Shown here: positions 15,243-23,998 of the stretch, piece after piece
Numbering within the stretch: position 1 is the first letter of the stretch
Layout of the letters: every line of letters starts with the position of its first letter
NCBI GenBank assembly: GCA_001898425.1
Contig: MKTV01000060.1
Coordinates: forward strand, 154,154-196,912
DNA length: 42,759 bases
Direction of reading: 5' to 3'
Origin: Rhodospirillales bacterium 69-11
GTDB lineage: Bacteria > Pseudomonadota > Alphaproteobacteria > Acetobacterales > Acetobacteraceae
Translations under genes and position numbers: made by a program
Notes under the pieces: generated by a model
What the model was told of the DNA's origin: nothing
Database searches by the model: none
What the model saw: only the letters and a program-made list of their open reading frames with translations

Positions 15243-16331
15243 TCACGGCGACGGAAGAAATTTCACCAGCGACAGATCGCCCGCGCGGGCGATCAGCTGG
15301 TAGGACGCCTGCAACTGCGTCTGCACGACCGAGAGCTTCGCCATCGCATCCGCGACGTCGACGTCCTCGGCATTGCCCACCTGCACGGTCAGCGCCGTCG
15401 CGGTCGCCGTGAGCTGCGCCTTGCTTTCCTCCAATGCGGCCTGCCGGTTGCCCATCACGCCCGCCTCCGCCGCCATCGCCGTCACCGCGCCGTTCAGGCT
15501 CTGCCGCGTGTCGTCGATCAGCCCGGCCAGCTCCGGCTCGTTCGCCTGCCCGCTGGTGAGCGAGCCCAGCGTCGCCAGCGCCCGCATCAGGTCGCGCGCA
15601 TAGGATCCGGTGGTCGAGCTGCCGGTGGAGGGCACCACCGCGTTGCCGCTGGCGAACAGGCCGATCGTCACGACGTGCCCGTCCCCCACCTCGACCACCG
15701 GGCCCTGCAATGCCGAGACCGGCTGCGAGAGGTAGGTGGAAAAGGGCGAGGTCGTGGACGCATTCGACGCCGCGGTCGCCAGCGTGGAGGCGACCGTGCC
15801 CGAGGCGCCCAGCGACGAGAGCTGCTGCACCGCGGACTGGATCTGCGTGAAGAAGGCGGAGCTGCCGATCGCGTTCGGGTCCGGCACCGGCGGGTTGGCG
15901 GTGTCCTGCCCGGCGAAGACGTAGAGCCCGCCGACCTGCGTATCGAGCAGGTTCGCGACCTCGGCCAGCGCGTCGCGCGCATCGGCCGCGACGTTGTCGA
16001 TCACCGAGGCGTTCAGCCCGTTGTCGCTGAACGTCCTGGCGACGAAGTCGGTGGCGATGGCCTGCAGGCGCGTGAGCGCGGTCTGCGCCACGCCCATCCG
16101 CATCGCCGCGGAGTCGACGTTCCTCTGCCAGGTGTCGAGCCGCGCGATCTGCGGCGAGAGGTCGAGCGAGGTGGCCGCCGCGCCGCCCAGCCCCGCATAG
16201 GTCTGCGCGACCTTGCCGCTGCTGATCCGCGCGGTCAGCACGTCCAGCCGGTCGTGCACCGTCCGGCTGTCCGCGATCAGTCGGCCCAGCGTGCCCGCGG
16301 CGGCCACGTCGGAGACGATCGCGCCGGTCAT
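15243..16331 (-). CDS. flgL: Flagellar hook-filament junction protein FlgL (HAP3)
   Basis: 362 residues. FlgL links the hook-associated protein FlgK to the filament. It has the flagellin-like N-terminal helix (RTVHDRLDVLTARISSGKVAQTYAGLGG) and the FlgL-type segment ALAEVANLLDTQVGGLYVFAGQDTANPP; the C-terminal helix ends with SYQLIARAGDLSLVKFL. CGGAGAG precedes the ATG. The start lies 16 bases after the flgK stop, so flgE-flgK-flgL form an operon. Confidence 0.9.
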   Translation of the reverse strand: MTGAIVSDVAAAGTLGRLIADSRTVHDRLDVLTARISSGKVAQTYAGLGGAAATSLDLSPQIARLDTWQRNVDSAAMRMGVAQTALTRLQAIATDFVARTFSDNGLNASVIDNVAADARDALAEVANLLDTQVGGLYVFAGQDTANPPVPDPNAIGSSAFFTQIQSAVQQLSSLGASGTVASTLATAASNASTTSPFSTYLSQPVSALQGPVVEVGDGHVVTIGLFASGNAVVPSTGSSTTGSYARDLMRALATLGSLTSGQANEPELAGLIDDTRQSLNGAVTAMAAEAGVMGNRQAALEESKAQLTATATALTVQVGNAEDVDVADAMAKLSVVQTQLQASYQLIARAGDLSLVKFLPSP

Positions 16332-16347
16332 GTCGCTCTCCGCGTCA

Positions 16348-17874
16348 TCACTGCACCATGCCGAGAAGCTGCTGGAACAGGGCCTGGGCCGTGGACATGA
16401 CCCGCGCATTCGCCGCGTAGGCGTTCTGCAGCGTGATCATGTGGGCCATTTCCGCGTCGATGCTGACCCCGCTCATGGCCGAGAGCCGCGCCGTGAGGCC
16501 GCTCTGCACCGCCTGTTCGGTGGCGAGCTGGCCGGTCGCCAGGCTGCTCTCCTGCGCCTGCGCCGCGACCAGGGTGGTCGCCATGTCGCCCAGCGACAGA
16601 GGCGCCACGTAGGGCGCGTTCAGCGTGCCGTCCGGACCGAGCCCGGTGGTGGCCGCAGCCGGCTGCGGCACGCCGCTCTGTGCCTCGCGGCCCAGCGCGT
16701 AGGTCAGCACGCGCGTGATCATGTCGGTGAAGCCGGCGGGGCCGCCCGCGGGGTTCGGGGTAAACGCGCTCGCCCCCGTGGCGCTGCCGGCGATCGCGGT
16801 GGTGCCGTCGCGCACCAGGGTCGGGTCGGCCTGCACCGCCGGATTGACCTGGATGGTGCCGGCGAAGCCGACATAGCCCGCTTGCACCGGCGTTCCGCCG
16901 CCGGCCGGCACCGCGCCAGCGGGATCGGTGAACAGCGTCAGGCCCTGCGCGTCGAAGCGCGTCGCCAGCGTCTCGGCGAACTCGTCGAGCTCCGCCTGCC
17001 AGGTCGGCAGCGTCTGGTCGCGCAGCACGAGGGCGGCGCCGATGCGCCCGCCGGTCAGTTCCCGCGTGACGTCGACGCCGTTCAGCGTGATCCCGGGGAT
17101 CCCCCCGCCGGCATAGGTCGCGCCGGGCTGCAGGTTCGCGCCCGTGGTGGCGAGCGCCGCGCCGGCGCCGTGCACCGGCAGCGACAGCCCACCGCTGCTC
17201 GACAGCACCACGTCGCCGTTCTGCTGGAACAGCACCTTCACGTCGACGAGTTCGGAGACGGTGCGCAGCGCCGCGTCGCGCTGGTTCTCGAGATCGGCGG
17301 AGCTCTGCCCGCCACCCTTCAGGGCGATGATCTGGTCGCTGAGCCGGCCGATGGTGGAGATCGCGGCGTTCAGCGTGGCGATCGACGTCACCAGCCCGTC
17401 CTGCGCGGCCTGGCGCTGGGTGGCATAGGCCTGGCTCAGCCCGTTGATGCCCAGCGCCAGCGTGCCCGCCGCGGCGACCACCGCGCGCTGCTGGGTCTGG
17501 TCCGCCGGCTGGTTCAGCAAGGTCGAGAACGCGGTCTGCAGCTTGCCCAGCAGGTTCGGCAGGTCCGTCCCGTCACCGGGCGTGCCCTGCGCCGCATCGA
17601 TCGCCTGCAGCGCCGCCTGGCGTGTCTGCAGGCCGGTGACGACCGCGTTCTGCTGCAGCGCGGCGGCCTGCAGCACCGTGTCCACGAGCCGGGTCGCGGG
17701 ACCGACATGCACGCCGAGGCCGCGCCCGTCCGCGGTCAGCGAGGTCAGGGTCGAGACCTCGCGCGAATAGTCGGGCGTGTTGGCGTTCGCGACGTTCTGC
17801 GACACCAGGGCCAGCTCGCGGCTGACCGCGGCGAGACCGCCCGTCGCGATCGAGAGGGCGCCGTCGATGCTCAT
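16348..17874 (-). CDS. flgK: Flagellar hook-associated protein FlgK (HAP1)
   Basis: 508 residues. The N-terminus (MSIDGALSIATGGLAAVSRELALVSQNVANANTPDYSREV) is the rod/hook-type helix with the ANxNTPxYSR motif, and the C-terminus ends with ITLQNAYAANARVMSTAQALFQQLLGM, the paired helix typical of FlgK. It caps the hook and forms the first junction layer, exported through the flagellar type III system. It starts 26 bases after the flgE stop and is in the same operon. Confidence 0.93.
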   Translation of the reverse strand: MSIDGALSIATGGLAAVSRELALVSQNVANANTPDYSREVSTLTSLTADGRGLGVHVGPATRLVDTVLQAAALQQNAVVTGLQTRQAALQAIDAAQGTPGDGTDLPNLLGKLQTAFSTLLNQPADQTQQRAVVAAAGTLALGINGLSQAYATQRQAAQDGLVTSIATLNAAISTIGRLSDQIIALKGGGQSSADLENQRDAALRTVSELVDVKVLFQQNGDVVLSSSGGLSLPVHGAGAALATTGANLQPGATYAGGGIPGITLNGVDVTRELTGGRIGAALVLRDQTLPTWQAELDEFAETLATRFDAQGLTLFTDPAGAVPAGGGTPVQAGYVGFAGTIQVNPAVQADPTLVRDGTTAIAGSATGASAFTPNPAGGPAGFTDMITRVLTYALGREAQSGVPQPAAATTGLGPDGTLNAPYVAPLSLGDMATTLVAAQAQESSLATGQLATEQAVQSGLTARLSAMSGVSIDAEMAHMITLQNAYAANARVMSTAQALFQQLLGMVQ

Positions 17875-17900
17875 GGTGGCGATCCGCCGCGCTCAGCGCC

Positions 17901-19220
17901 TCAGCGCTTCATCTCGATCGTCTGCTGCAGCAGGTCGTCGGCCGTGGTCACCATCTTGGTGTTCGCCGAATAGGCGCGCTGCGCGACGATCAGCTTGGAG
18001 AATTCGCTGGCGATGTCGACGTTGGAGCCCTCGAGCGAGTTGATCACCAGGTTGCCGGCGCCGTTGGTGCCCGCGGCCTGCGCGAGCGGCGTGCCGGAGT
18101 CGATGGTGGTGGTGAAGGCCTGGCCGTCCTGGCGCTGCAGCTTGTTGGGCGCGTTGAAGGTCACCAGCGGCACCTGCGCGATCCGCCGCGTCTGGCCGTT
18201 GTCGTAGTTGACGATGATGTTGCCGTTGCTCTGCGTGGTCACGCCGGCGAAGCTGCCGGGCGGCACGCCGTCCTGCGTCAGGCCGCGCAGGTTGTAGGTG
18301 GAGCCGGCATATTGCGTCACGCCGTCGGTCTGGCCGTAGGTGCCGATGTTGAGCGTGATGGTCTGCGGCCCGGAGCCGAAATCGTCGGTGAAGGTCAGCG
18401 TCGCGGCGGAGCCTGCGACGTAGCCCGCGCTCGTCACGCTGCCGGTCGTGCTGCCGATCTGCCCGACCGTGCCCTCGGCCACGCCGTTGCCGCTCGCGGC
18501 GCCGAACTGCACGACGGCGGTGCCGCGCGCGGTTCCCACCGTGTCGTCCGGCACGTCGATCGAGACGGTCCAGTCGTCCTGCGCGTTGCGCACCCAGTTC
18601 AGCGTCACGGTATGGACGGTGCCCAGCGCATCGTAGACGTTGATGTCGGAGGAGATCGGCGATGCCGCCGTGGCGGTGCCGGTCGCCGGCGTCGCCGGCA
18701 GGTTCGCCGAGAGGGTCACGTTGGAGGTGGCGACCGGATTGTACACGGTCTGCGTCACCTGGATCGGCTGCAGGCTGTTCTCGTTGACGTTGCCGGCGGC
18801 GTCGACGGGCCAGCCGTTCAGATACAGCCCGGCGCTGTTGACCATGTAGCCCTTCTTGTTGAGCTGGAAGTCGCCGGCGCGCGAGTAGTACTGCTGCGGA
18901 TTGAAGGTAGGGACGCCGTTGATGTCGCCGACCTGCTGCGACACGGCGAAGAATCCCTGGCCGGCGATGGCGAGGCCCAGCGTGTTGTCCGTCTGCGTGA
19001 TCGTGCCCTGGATGTTGTTCATGTAGCTGGGCTTCGCGACCACCGCGCCGGGCGCGTTGATGTCGACCGTGCTGGTCGTCAGGTAGTCCACGAACGCCGT
19101 GTCGACCCGCTTGAACCCCACGGTCTGCGTGTTCGCCACGTTGTCGCTGATGTTGCCGAACGCGCTCGACTGGGAGTTGAGGCCGGCGATCGCGGTGTTC
19201 ATCGCGCCGAACAGGGACAT
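17901..19220 (-). CDS. flgE: Flagellar hook protein FlgE
   Basis: 439 residues. The N-terminus MSLFGAMNTAIAGLNSQSSAFGNISDNVANTQTVGFKRVDT carries the hook ANxxTxGFKR motif, and the C-terminus (NSLEGSNVDIASEFSKLIVAQRAYSANTKMVTTADDLLQQTI) is the matching helix. The middle holds IAGQGFFAVS and LTFTDDFGSGPQTI domains typical of FlgE. AGGAG lies seven bases before the ATG. A sigma-54-type promoter sits 35-50 bases upstream, so flgE heads the leftward flgE-flgK-flgL operon. Confidence 0.95.
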   Translation of the reverse strand: MSLFGAMNTAIAGLNSQSSAFGNISDNVANTQTVGFKRVDTAFVDYLTTSTVDINAPGAVVAKPSYMNNIQGTITQTDNTLGLAIAGQGFFAVSQQVGDINGVPTFNPQQYYSRAGDFQLNKKGYMVNSAGLYLNGWPVDAAGNVNENSLQPIQVTQTVYNPVATSNVTLSANLPATPATGTATAASPISSDINVYDALGTVHTVTLNWVRNAQDDWTVSIDVPDDTVGTARGTAVVQFGAASGNGVAEGTVGQIGSTTGSVTSAGYVAGSAATLTFTDDFGSGPQTITLNIGTYGQTDGVTQYAGSTYNLRGLTQDGVPPGSFAGVTTQSNGNIIVNYDNGQTRRIAQVPLVTFNAPNKLQRQDGQAFTTTIDSGTPLAQAAGTNGAGNLVINSLEGSNVDIASEFSKLIVAQRAYSANTKMVTTADDLLQQTIEMKR

Positions 19221-19254
19221 GGGAAGGCTCCTGGGTCGTCTCGCCCCGCCCTGT

Positions 19255-19270
19255 CGCATCCCGCGTGCCA
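19255..19270 (-). promoter_or_regulatory. Predicted sigma-54 promoter for flgE operon
   Basis: On the minus strand the sequence is TGGCACG-CGGG-ATGCG: a perfect -24 element and the required GC at -12 with GG-N10-GC spacing; two of the less critical -12 bases deviate from TTGCW. The expected transcript start is near 19243, about 20 bases before the flgE ATG. Sigma-54 control of hook genes is known in Caulobacter. Confidence 0.7.
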
Positions 19271-19568
19271 ACCGCCGCGACGCCTGGAATCAAGGAGATG
19301 CGCCGTCGGCTCGGCCGGTCCGCACCGGCCGGCCGGCACGTCCGACCGGGCAGTTGCTGCCGGGTGGGCGGCGCGTGCCGCCATCGCACCCGGCGCTCGC
19401 GCCCCCCGAGAGCGTCGGCGCACATTGGCGCATGTCGGCGCGCGCGGGCGCGGCGGGAACGCGCGAGCGGACGGTTACGCGTGCAACCACCTTCCCCACG
19501 CAGCGGGCGCGGCCGTTCGGGCCACGGCGCGCGGGCGGGACCGCCCCGACCCGAGCCCCCGCCAGCCT
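19271..19568. other. Divergent flgE/fliK intergenic region
   Basis: About 300 GC-rich bases between the two predicted sigma-54 promoters. I see no credible gene; frames open here are an effect of base composition. It would be the expected place for enhancer sites of a FlbD-type activator serving both operons, but I could not identify a consensus by eye. Confidence 0.4.
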
Positions 19569-19584
19569 TGGCCCGAACCTTGCT
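19569..19584 (+). promoter_or_regulatory. Predicted sigma-54 promoter for fliK-flgD
   Basis: TGGCCCG-AACC-TTGCT matches the consensus TGGCACG-N4-TTGCW at every defined base except one. The expected transcript start is near 19595, about 30 bases before the fliK ATG. Confidence 0.8.
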
Positions 19585-19625
19585 GGATCAGGGCCGGCGC
19601 CAGGTTGCGCCACCAGGAGACGCTC

Positions 19626-21302
19626 ATGCTCGCCGCGACCGCCGCACCGTCCCCGAACGCCCCGATCTCCCCCGCCCCCGGTTCGGACGCCGCCCCCCGC
19701 GGCGCATCCGCGTCCGCCCCGTTCGGGGCGGTGATGGAGGGGCTGACCTCGCGGTCTTCCCTGCCCCCGGGACGGACCGGCGGGTCGGAGGCGGGGAACG
19801 GCGTCGCGCCGGATGGGCGGATCGGAGCCGCTGGCGCGGACGCCTCCCGCCTCGGCGCCGACCGAGCGACGACGGACCTGGCCGCGGACGACCTCCTGGC
19901 GCGGAGCGTTCCCCCGCCCGGTCCAGGGGCCGCCTCGGGGCCGAACCCGGCCGCCGATGTCGCACACCGGACCGGCGACCCGGCGGCCGGCGGGGCGGCA
20001 GGCGCCGCGGAGACCCTGGCGGCTGCCACCGCGGCGCGGCTGGACGCGGCGCAGGCCGCCGCAGCGGCCGCGGACAGCGCCGCCACCCGCACGGTCCTGG
20101 GTTCGACCGTCATAGCCGCCGGGGCCGGCGCGCAGCCCGGCGAGCCGAAGCCGAACATCGGCGCCTCACGGTCCACCGGCGCCACCGGCCGCAAGGGCGG
20201 CATCCGCTCGGATGCAACCGACGATCCGACGGACCCGAATGGCGACGCCGCGGCGCTGCCTATTGCCCCGACGTTGCTCGCCATGCTCCCCGACGCGGCC
20301 CCGGCCGACGGCACGGGATCGCGGGTCGGCGCGGACCACGGCCCCGACCAGGGCGCCGCCGCACCCGCATGGGAGACCTCGCGGCAGGCCCAAGCGCCGC
20401 TGCCGCCCGCCACGCCGGACGACGCGGCGCCAGACCCCACCCCCGCCGGCGCGAATCTGCCCGCCCCCGCCCCGTTCGGAGCCGCCGCCACCCTGCGCGC
20501 GGAGGCCGTCGCGGTCCCTGCCGTTCCGGCGGCCGCCGCCGAGGGCCAGGCGGGTTCCCGGAGCAGCGCCACCGAACGAACCGGCGCCCTGGACCAAGGC
20601 GCCGGACGGCGAGACGGGCCGGCCGACGACCGTCCGGCCCCGGCCCCGGCGCCCCCCGACGCCTCCGCGGTCAGCGGGAGCGCGGCTGCCGGGATCGACT
20701 CGCGGTCTCCCGCCGCCGCGCCCGCCGCGGGGTCCGTCACCGCCAGCCCCTCGCAGGCAACCGGACCGGCGGACCAGCTCGCCCCCGCGCTGATCTCCCT
20801 GGGCCGCGGCGCGGATGGCGGGCAGCGCCTCACGCTCCGCCTGCAGCCCGAGGAGCTGGGCCAGGTGGACGTCCGGATCGACCGTAGCGCCAGCGGCGAG
20901 GCCCGCGTCGAGATCACCGTGGAGCGGCCCGAGACGCTGCGCCTGATGCTGCACGACCAGACCCGCCTCGAACGCGCATTGGACCAGGCCGGCATCCCCG
21001 CCGAGGGCCGCAGCCTGATCCTGCACGTCGCGGCCCCGAACCCCGGCGGCAATGACCCGAATGCCGGAGCCGGCCAGGGGTCCGGCGGGGGGAGCTGGAC
21101 CCAGGCGAGCGGCGACCTACGGGGCGGGGAGCAACGGGGCGGCGATCCCGGCGGCCAGCCGCAACCCCATGGCGGCCGCAGCGGCCATCCGCCACCCCAG
21201 GGCGACGCGCCGGGCGGGTTCGTGACGGCGCCGCCGGACGACGGCTGGCCGCTTCCCCCCGCGCCCCGCTGGCACCGCGCCGGCATCGACATCACCGCCT
21301 GA
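19626..21302 (+). CDS. fliK: Flagellar hook-length control protein FliK
   Basis: 558 residues. Most of the protein is a long Ala/Pro/Gly-rich unstructured ruler, typical of FliK. The conserved C-terminal domain, at about residues 390-480, reads RLTLRLQPEELGQVDVRIDRSASGEARVEITVERPETLRLMLHDQTRLERALDQAGI, which switches the export apparatus from hook to filament substrates. The last ~90 residues are Gly/Pro-rich. AGGAGA lies before the ATG at 19626, which fixes the start; the open frame extends far upstream only because of high GC. It is 17 bases from flgD. Confidence 0.9.
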   Translation: MLAATAAPSPNAPISPAPGSDAAPRGASASAPFGAVMEGLTSRSSLPPGRTGGSEAGNGVAPDGRIGAAGADASRLGADRATTDLAADDLLARSVPPPGPGAASGPNPAADVAHRTGDPAAGGAAGAAETLAAATAARLDAAQAAAAAADSAATRTVLGSTVIAAGAGAQPGEPKPNIGASRSTGATGRKGGIRSDATDDPTDPNGDAAALPIAPTLLAMLPDAAPADGTGSRVGADHGPDQGAAAPAWETSRQAQAPLPPATPDDAAPDPTPAGANLPAPAPFGAAATLRAEAVAVPAVPAAAAEGQAGSRSSATERTGALDQGAGRRDGPADDRPAPAPAPPDASAVSGSAAAGIDSRSPAAAPAAGSVTASPSQATGPADQLAPALISLGRGADGGQRLTLRLQPEELGQVDVRIDRSASGEARVEITVERPETLRLMLHDQTRLERALDQAGIPAEGRSLILHVAAPNPGGNDPNAGAGQGSGGGSWTQASGDLRGGEQRGGDPGGQPQPHGGRSGHPPPQGDAPGGFVTAPPDDGWPLPPAPRWHRAGIDITA

Positions 21303-21319
21303 CCCAAGGAGATCGCGCC

Positions 21320-22006
21320 ATGACCGTCGCCCCGACCCAGACCGGCCAGGGAGGTACGGCAGCCGGAGCCTCGGCCACCGGCGCGCCGGCGTCCGGCGGC
21401 AAGAACGCGCTGGGCACGCTGTCCTCGAACTTCTCGGATTTCCTCAACCTGCTGATGACGCAGTTGAAGAACCAGGACCCCACCAGCCCGATGGACGCCA
21501 ACGAGTTCACCAGCGAACTGGCGCAGTTCTCCAGCGTCGAGCAGCAGATCAACACCAACACCAGCCTGACGAAGCTGATCGAGCTGACCCAGGCGGGCGA
21601 GGTGATGCAGTCCTCGGCCATGGTCGGCAAGCAGATCGAGGTCGCGGCGACCGACCTCTCCCTGCAGGCCGGCCGTGCGGCGCTGTCCTTCACCGCCCCG
21701 GCGGCCGAACCGGTGATGATCTCGATCGCCACGGAGACCGGCGCCAAGGTGCTGGACACGATCGTGTCGGCCACCCGCGGCAGCAACGGCTGGACCTGGG
21801 ACGGCACGGACGCGAAAGGCCGCGGCCTGCCGGACGGCACCTACAAGGTGACGGTCACCGGCGCCAATCCGGACGGCAGCACGAGCGCGCTGCCCTTCAC
21901 CGTGGTCGGCACCGCCACCGGCGTCGCCACCGACGGATCGACCCTCGCCCTGCAGATCGGGAAGCTGTCCGTGCCGTTCAGCGCCGTAAGGTCGGTGCAC
22001 CAGTGA
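21320..22006 (+). CDS. flgD: Flagellar hook assembly (cap) protein FlgD
   Basis: 228 residues. FlgD is the scaffold cap needed to polymerise FlgE. The N-terminal hallmark is FSDFLNLLMTQLKNQDPTSPMDANEFTSELAQFSSVEQQINTN-like, spanning about residues 35-80. The C-terminal half has the Ig-like fold with SNGWTWDGTDAKGRGLPDGTYKVTVTG. AAGGAGA precedes the start. It lies directly behind fliK in the rightward operon. About 160 bases downstream contain a direct repeat, GCGGGGGTGGTC, at 22023-22034 and 22038-22049. Confidence 0.95.
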   Translation: MTVAPTQTGQGGTAAGASATGAPASGGKNALGTLSSNFSDFLNLLMTQLKNQDPTSPMDANEFTSELAQFSSVEQQINTNTSLTKLIELTQAGEVMQSSAMVGKQIEVAATDLSLQAGRAALSFTAPAAEPVMISIATETGAKVLDTIVSATRGSNGWTWDGTDAKGRGLPDGTYKVTVTGANPDGSTSALPFTVVGTATGVATDGSTLALQIGKLSVPFSAVRSVHQ

Positions 22007-22167
22007 GGGGGTGCGTCCGGGTGCGGGGGTGGTCTGCGCGGGGGTGGTCGCTGGAACCGCTGATCAGCCACCCGCCCCACCGCCCCACGACATCAGCCGC
22101 CCCGGAGCCAGCCCGGGCAACGCCGAATCCCCTTGCCTGAACCGAACCGAGGCGCCAGCTTTTCCAC

Positions 22168-22452
22168 ATGGTGGAACCGGTCAATTTGAGCAGCGTGCGC
22201 GACGATACGCTCTGGGCGGTCGTCGCCTCGATCGGCCGCACCTCACGGGTGGCGGAAATCTTCTCGAGTCGGCTCGCGGCTCTCGCCGACCAGGCCTGGC
22301 GGGAGCAGCAGGTCCGAGCCTATGCGAGCTTCCTCCGCACCGCCCGACAACCCACGCCCCACTACACCGTGCGCCCGATCAAGCGGGCCGACCTGCCACG
22401 CGCGTGGCGGCCCTTGCCGGCCCTGGGCTTCCTCCACGGCAAGTTCATCTGA
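22168..22452 (+). CDS. Hypothetical 94-residue protein
   Basis: I do not recognise this protein. It is basic, with no membrane helix or signal peptide. A helical first half (VASIGRTSRVAEIFSSRLAALADQAWREQQVRAYASFLRTAR) is followed by a short C-terminal tail with HYTVRPIKRADLPRAWRP. No clear Shine-Dalgarno precedes the ATG. It is on the same strand as fliK-flgD but 161 bases away. It may be a small conserved gene or a chance open frame in GC-rich DNA. Confidence 0.4.
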   Translation: MVEPVNLSSVRDDTLWAVVASIGRTSRVAEIFSSRLAALADQAWREQQVRAYASFLRTARQPTPHYTVRPIKRADLPRAWRPLPALGFLHGKFI

Positions 22453-22527
22453 CCGCCGACCGCTGATCCCGCCGCAATCCGCTCCGCGTGGGAGCGCGGA
22501 TCCGTCCAACGCGTGTCGCCGGCGCCG

Positions 22528-23364
22528 TCAGCCGATCGTGGACCGCTCCGCCGCATCGAACGCGGCGGCGATGCGGGCGTGCCGTGCCTCGACGATCGCG
22601 CGTTCGGCGGTGTGGGTGAACACGTAGAACTCGCCCGCCCGGATCGCGGCGAGGACCCGGCGGCCGACCGCATCGGGGTCGAGCCCCGCGCCCAGCATGC
22701 CGCTCTTCATGGCCTCCTGGTCCGGGCGGGCATAGGCGCCGCCGAACCGGTCGGGACGCGTCGCGGCGGAGTCGAAGATCGCGGTGCGCACCGGTCCGGG
22801 GCACAGGACGGTAACGCCGATGCCGGCGTCGCGCGCCTCCTGCTCCAGCGCCTCGGACAGGGCGACGACCGCGTATTTGGTGGCGGCGTAGGCGCCCTGG
22901 TTGCGGCCCTCGCGGACGAAGAAGCCGGAGATGGAGGCGGTGTTGACCACGTGCCCGCTCTCCCCGTGCTTGCGGATCAGGGGGACGAAGCTGCGGATGC
23001 CGTTCACCACGCCCATGACGTTGACGCCCAGCACCCAGGCCCATTCCTCGGGCGTGACCTGCTCGATCGGGGTGCCGTGCATCGCGACGCCGGCATTGTT
23101 CACCGCGACGTGCAGCTTGCCGAACGCCTGCTCCGCCGCCTCGGCCAGGGCTCCGACGGAGGCCGGGTCGGACACGTCGGTCGGCACGTCGAGCGCGCGC
23201 ACGCCCAGCGCCTCGATCTGCCTGCGCGCCTCGGCGAGGGGAGCCGGGCGCAGGTCGGCCAGCACCAGGTTCATCCCCGCCCCGGCCAGCGCTTTGGCGA
23301 TGCCGAGGCCGATGCCGGAGCCCGCCCCGGTCACCAGCGCGGTCTTGCCCGCGAAATCCTGCAT
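22528..23364 (-). CDS. Short-chain dehydrogenase/reductase (SDR)
   Basis: 278 residues. A classical SDR using NAD(P)H: the nucleotide-binding motif GAGSGIG is at residues 13-19, NNAG at 89-92, and the catalytic residues are Ser144, Tyr159 and Lys163 (YAATK). The C-terminal extension (FYVFTHTAERAIVEARHARIAAAFDAAE) is common in a broad subgroup acting on unknown alcohols or ketones. The start at 23364 follows GGAGGAGAGG; an ATG at 23385 lies before that ribosome site and is not used. Substrate cannot be inferred. Confidence 0.92.
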   Translation of the reverse strand: MQDFAGKTALVTGAGSGIGLGIAKALAGAGMNLVLADLRPAPLAEARRQIEALGVRALDVPTDVSDPASVGALAEAAEQAFGKLHVAVNNAGVAMHGTPIEQVTPEEWAWVLGVNVMGVVNGIRSFVPLIRKHGESGHVVNTASISGFFVREGRNQGAYAATKYAVVALSEALEQEARDAGIGVTVLCPGPVRTAIFDSAATRPDRFGGAYARPDQEAMKSGMLGAGLDPDAVGRRVLAAIRAGEFYVFTHTAERAIVEARHARIAAAFDAAERSTIG

Positions 23365-23424
23365 CCTCTCCTCCCCAGATTGCATGTCGGATCGGGCGCG
23401 CGGCGACCGCGCCGCGCGGTGCGA

Positions 23425-23757
23425 TCAGTCCACGATGAACAGCTTGGCCCCGGTCGCGGTGGCGGAGCGATGCGCCGCGTCGCCGTGGTCGGAGACCTGG
23501 TAGCTCATGCCGGGCTTCAGGACGACGCGGCGGCCGTCGCGCAGTTCGGTGGTGAGCTCGCCCTCCAGCACGAACAGCACATGGCCGCGGTCGCACCAGT
23601 GGTCCGCGAGGTAGCCGGGCGAATACTCGACCAGCCGCACCCGCAGGTCCCCCGCCTGGAAGGTGCGCCACAGCGCGACGCCCGTCTCCCCCTTGTGTTC
23701 GGTCGGCGTCACCTGGGACCAGTCGGTGACGGTGAACGGCATGGCGGGATACTGCAT
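23425..23757 (-). CDS. DHCW-motif cupin-fold protein
   Basis: 110 residues forming a single cupin barrel. The N-terminus MPFTVTDWSQVTPTEHKGETGVALWRT and the signature YLADHWCDRGHVLFVLEGELTTELRDGR are typical of the small DHCW-motif cupins, whose function is unknown; the His/Cys residues may bind metal. GGAG lies nine bases before the ATG at 23757. It lies upstream of the SDR gene on the same strand (60 bases), so the two may be cotranscribed. Confidence 0.85.
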   Translation of the reverse strand: MQYPAMPFTVTDWSQVTPTEHKGETGVALWRTFQAGDLRVRLVEYSPGYLADHWCDRGHVLFVLEGELTTELRDGRRVVLKPGMSYQVSDHGDAAHRSATATGAKLFIVD

Positions 23758-23846
23758 CGGCGCGACTCCGGATGGGCGCCGCGCACCGTTCCAGCTTGCC
23801 GGGGGGCTTGGCAACCGGGGGCTAACGGGAGGCCTTGCCCCTTGCG

Positions 23847-23947
23847 GTCGGGGGAGCCTCCGGTGGTCGTGCATCAGCGTGCATCAGCGGTTTCAACGTC
23901 GCCCCGAACACCCCCACCCAGCCGAGGCTCCCCCGACAGACCCCGGA
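23847..23947. repeat. 14-bp inverted repeat enclosing a tandem 10-bp repeat
   Basis: GTCGGGGGAGCCTC (23847-23860) and its exact reverse complement (23934-23947) flank a 73-base spacer. The spacer contains CGTGCATCAG twice in tandem (23868-23887). The element lies between the LLM oxidoreductase and the cupin gene. It could form a long hairpin in RNA or be a relic of a small insertion; no terminator U-tract is visible. Confidence 0.6.
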
Positions 23948-23998
23948 GCCCGGTGCGGCCCGAATGGCGGGCTCATCCACCCCCGCGAACCCCGGAGG

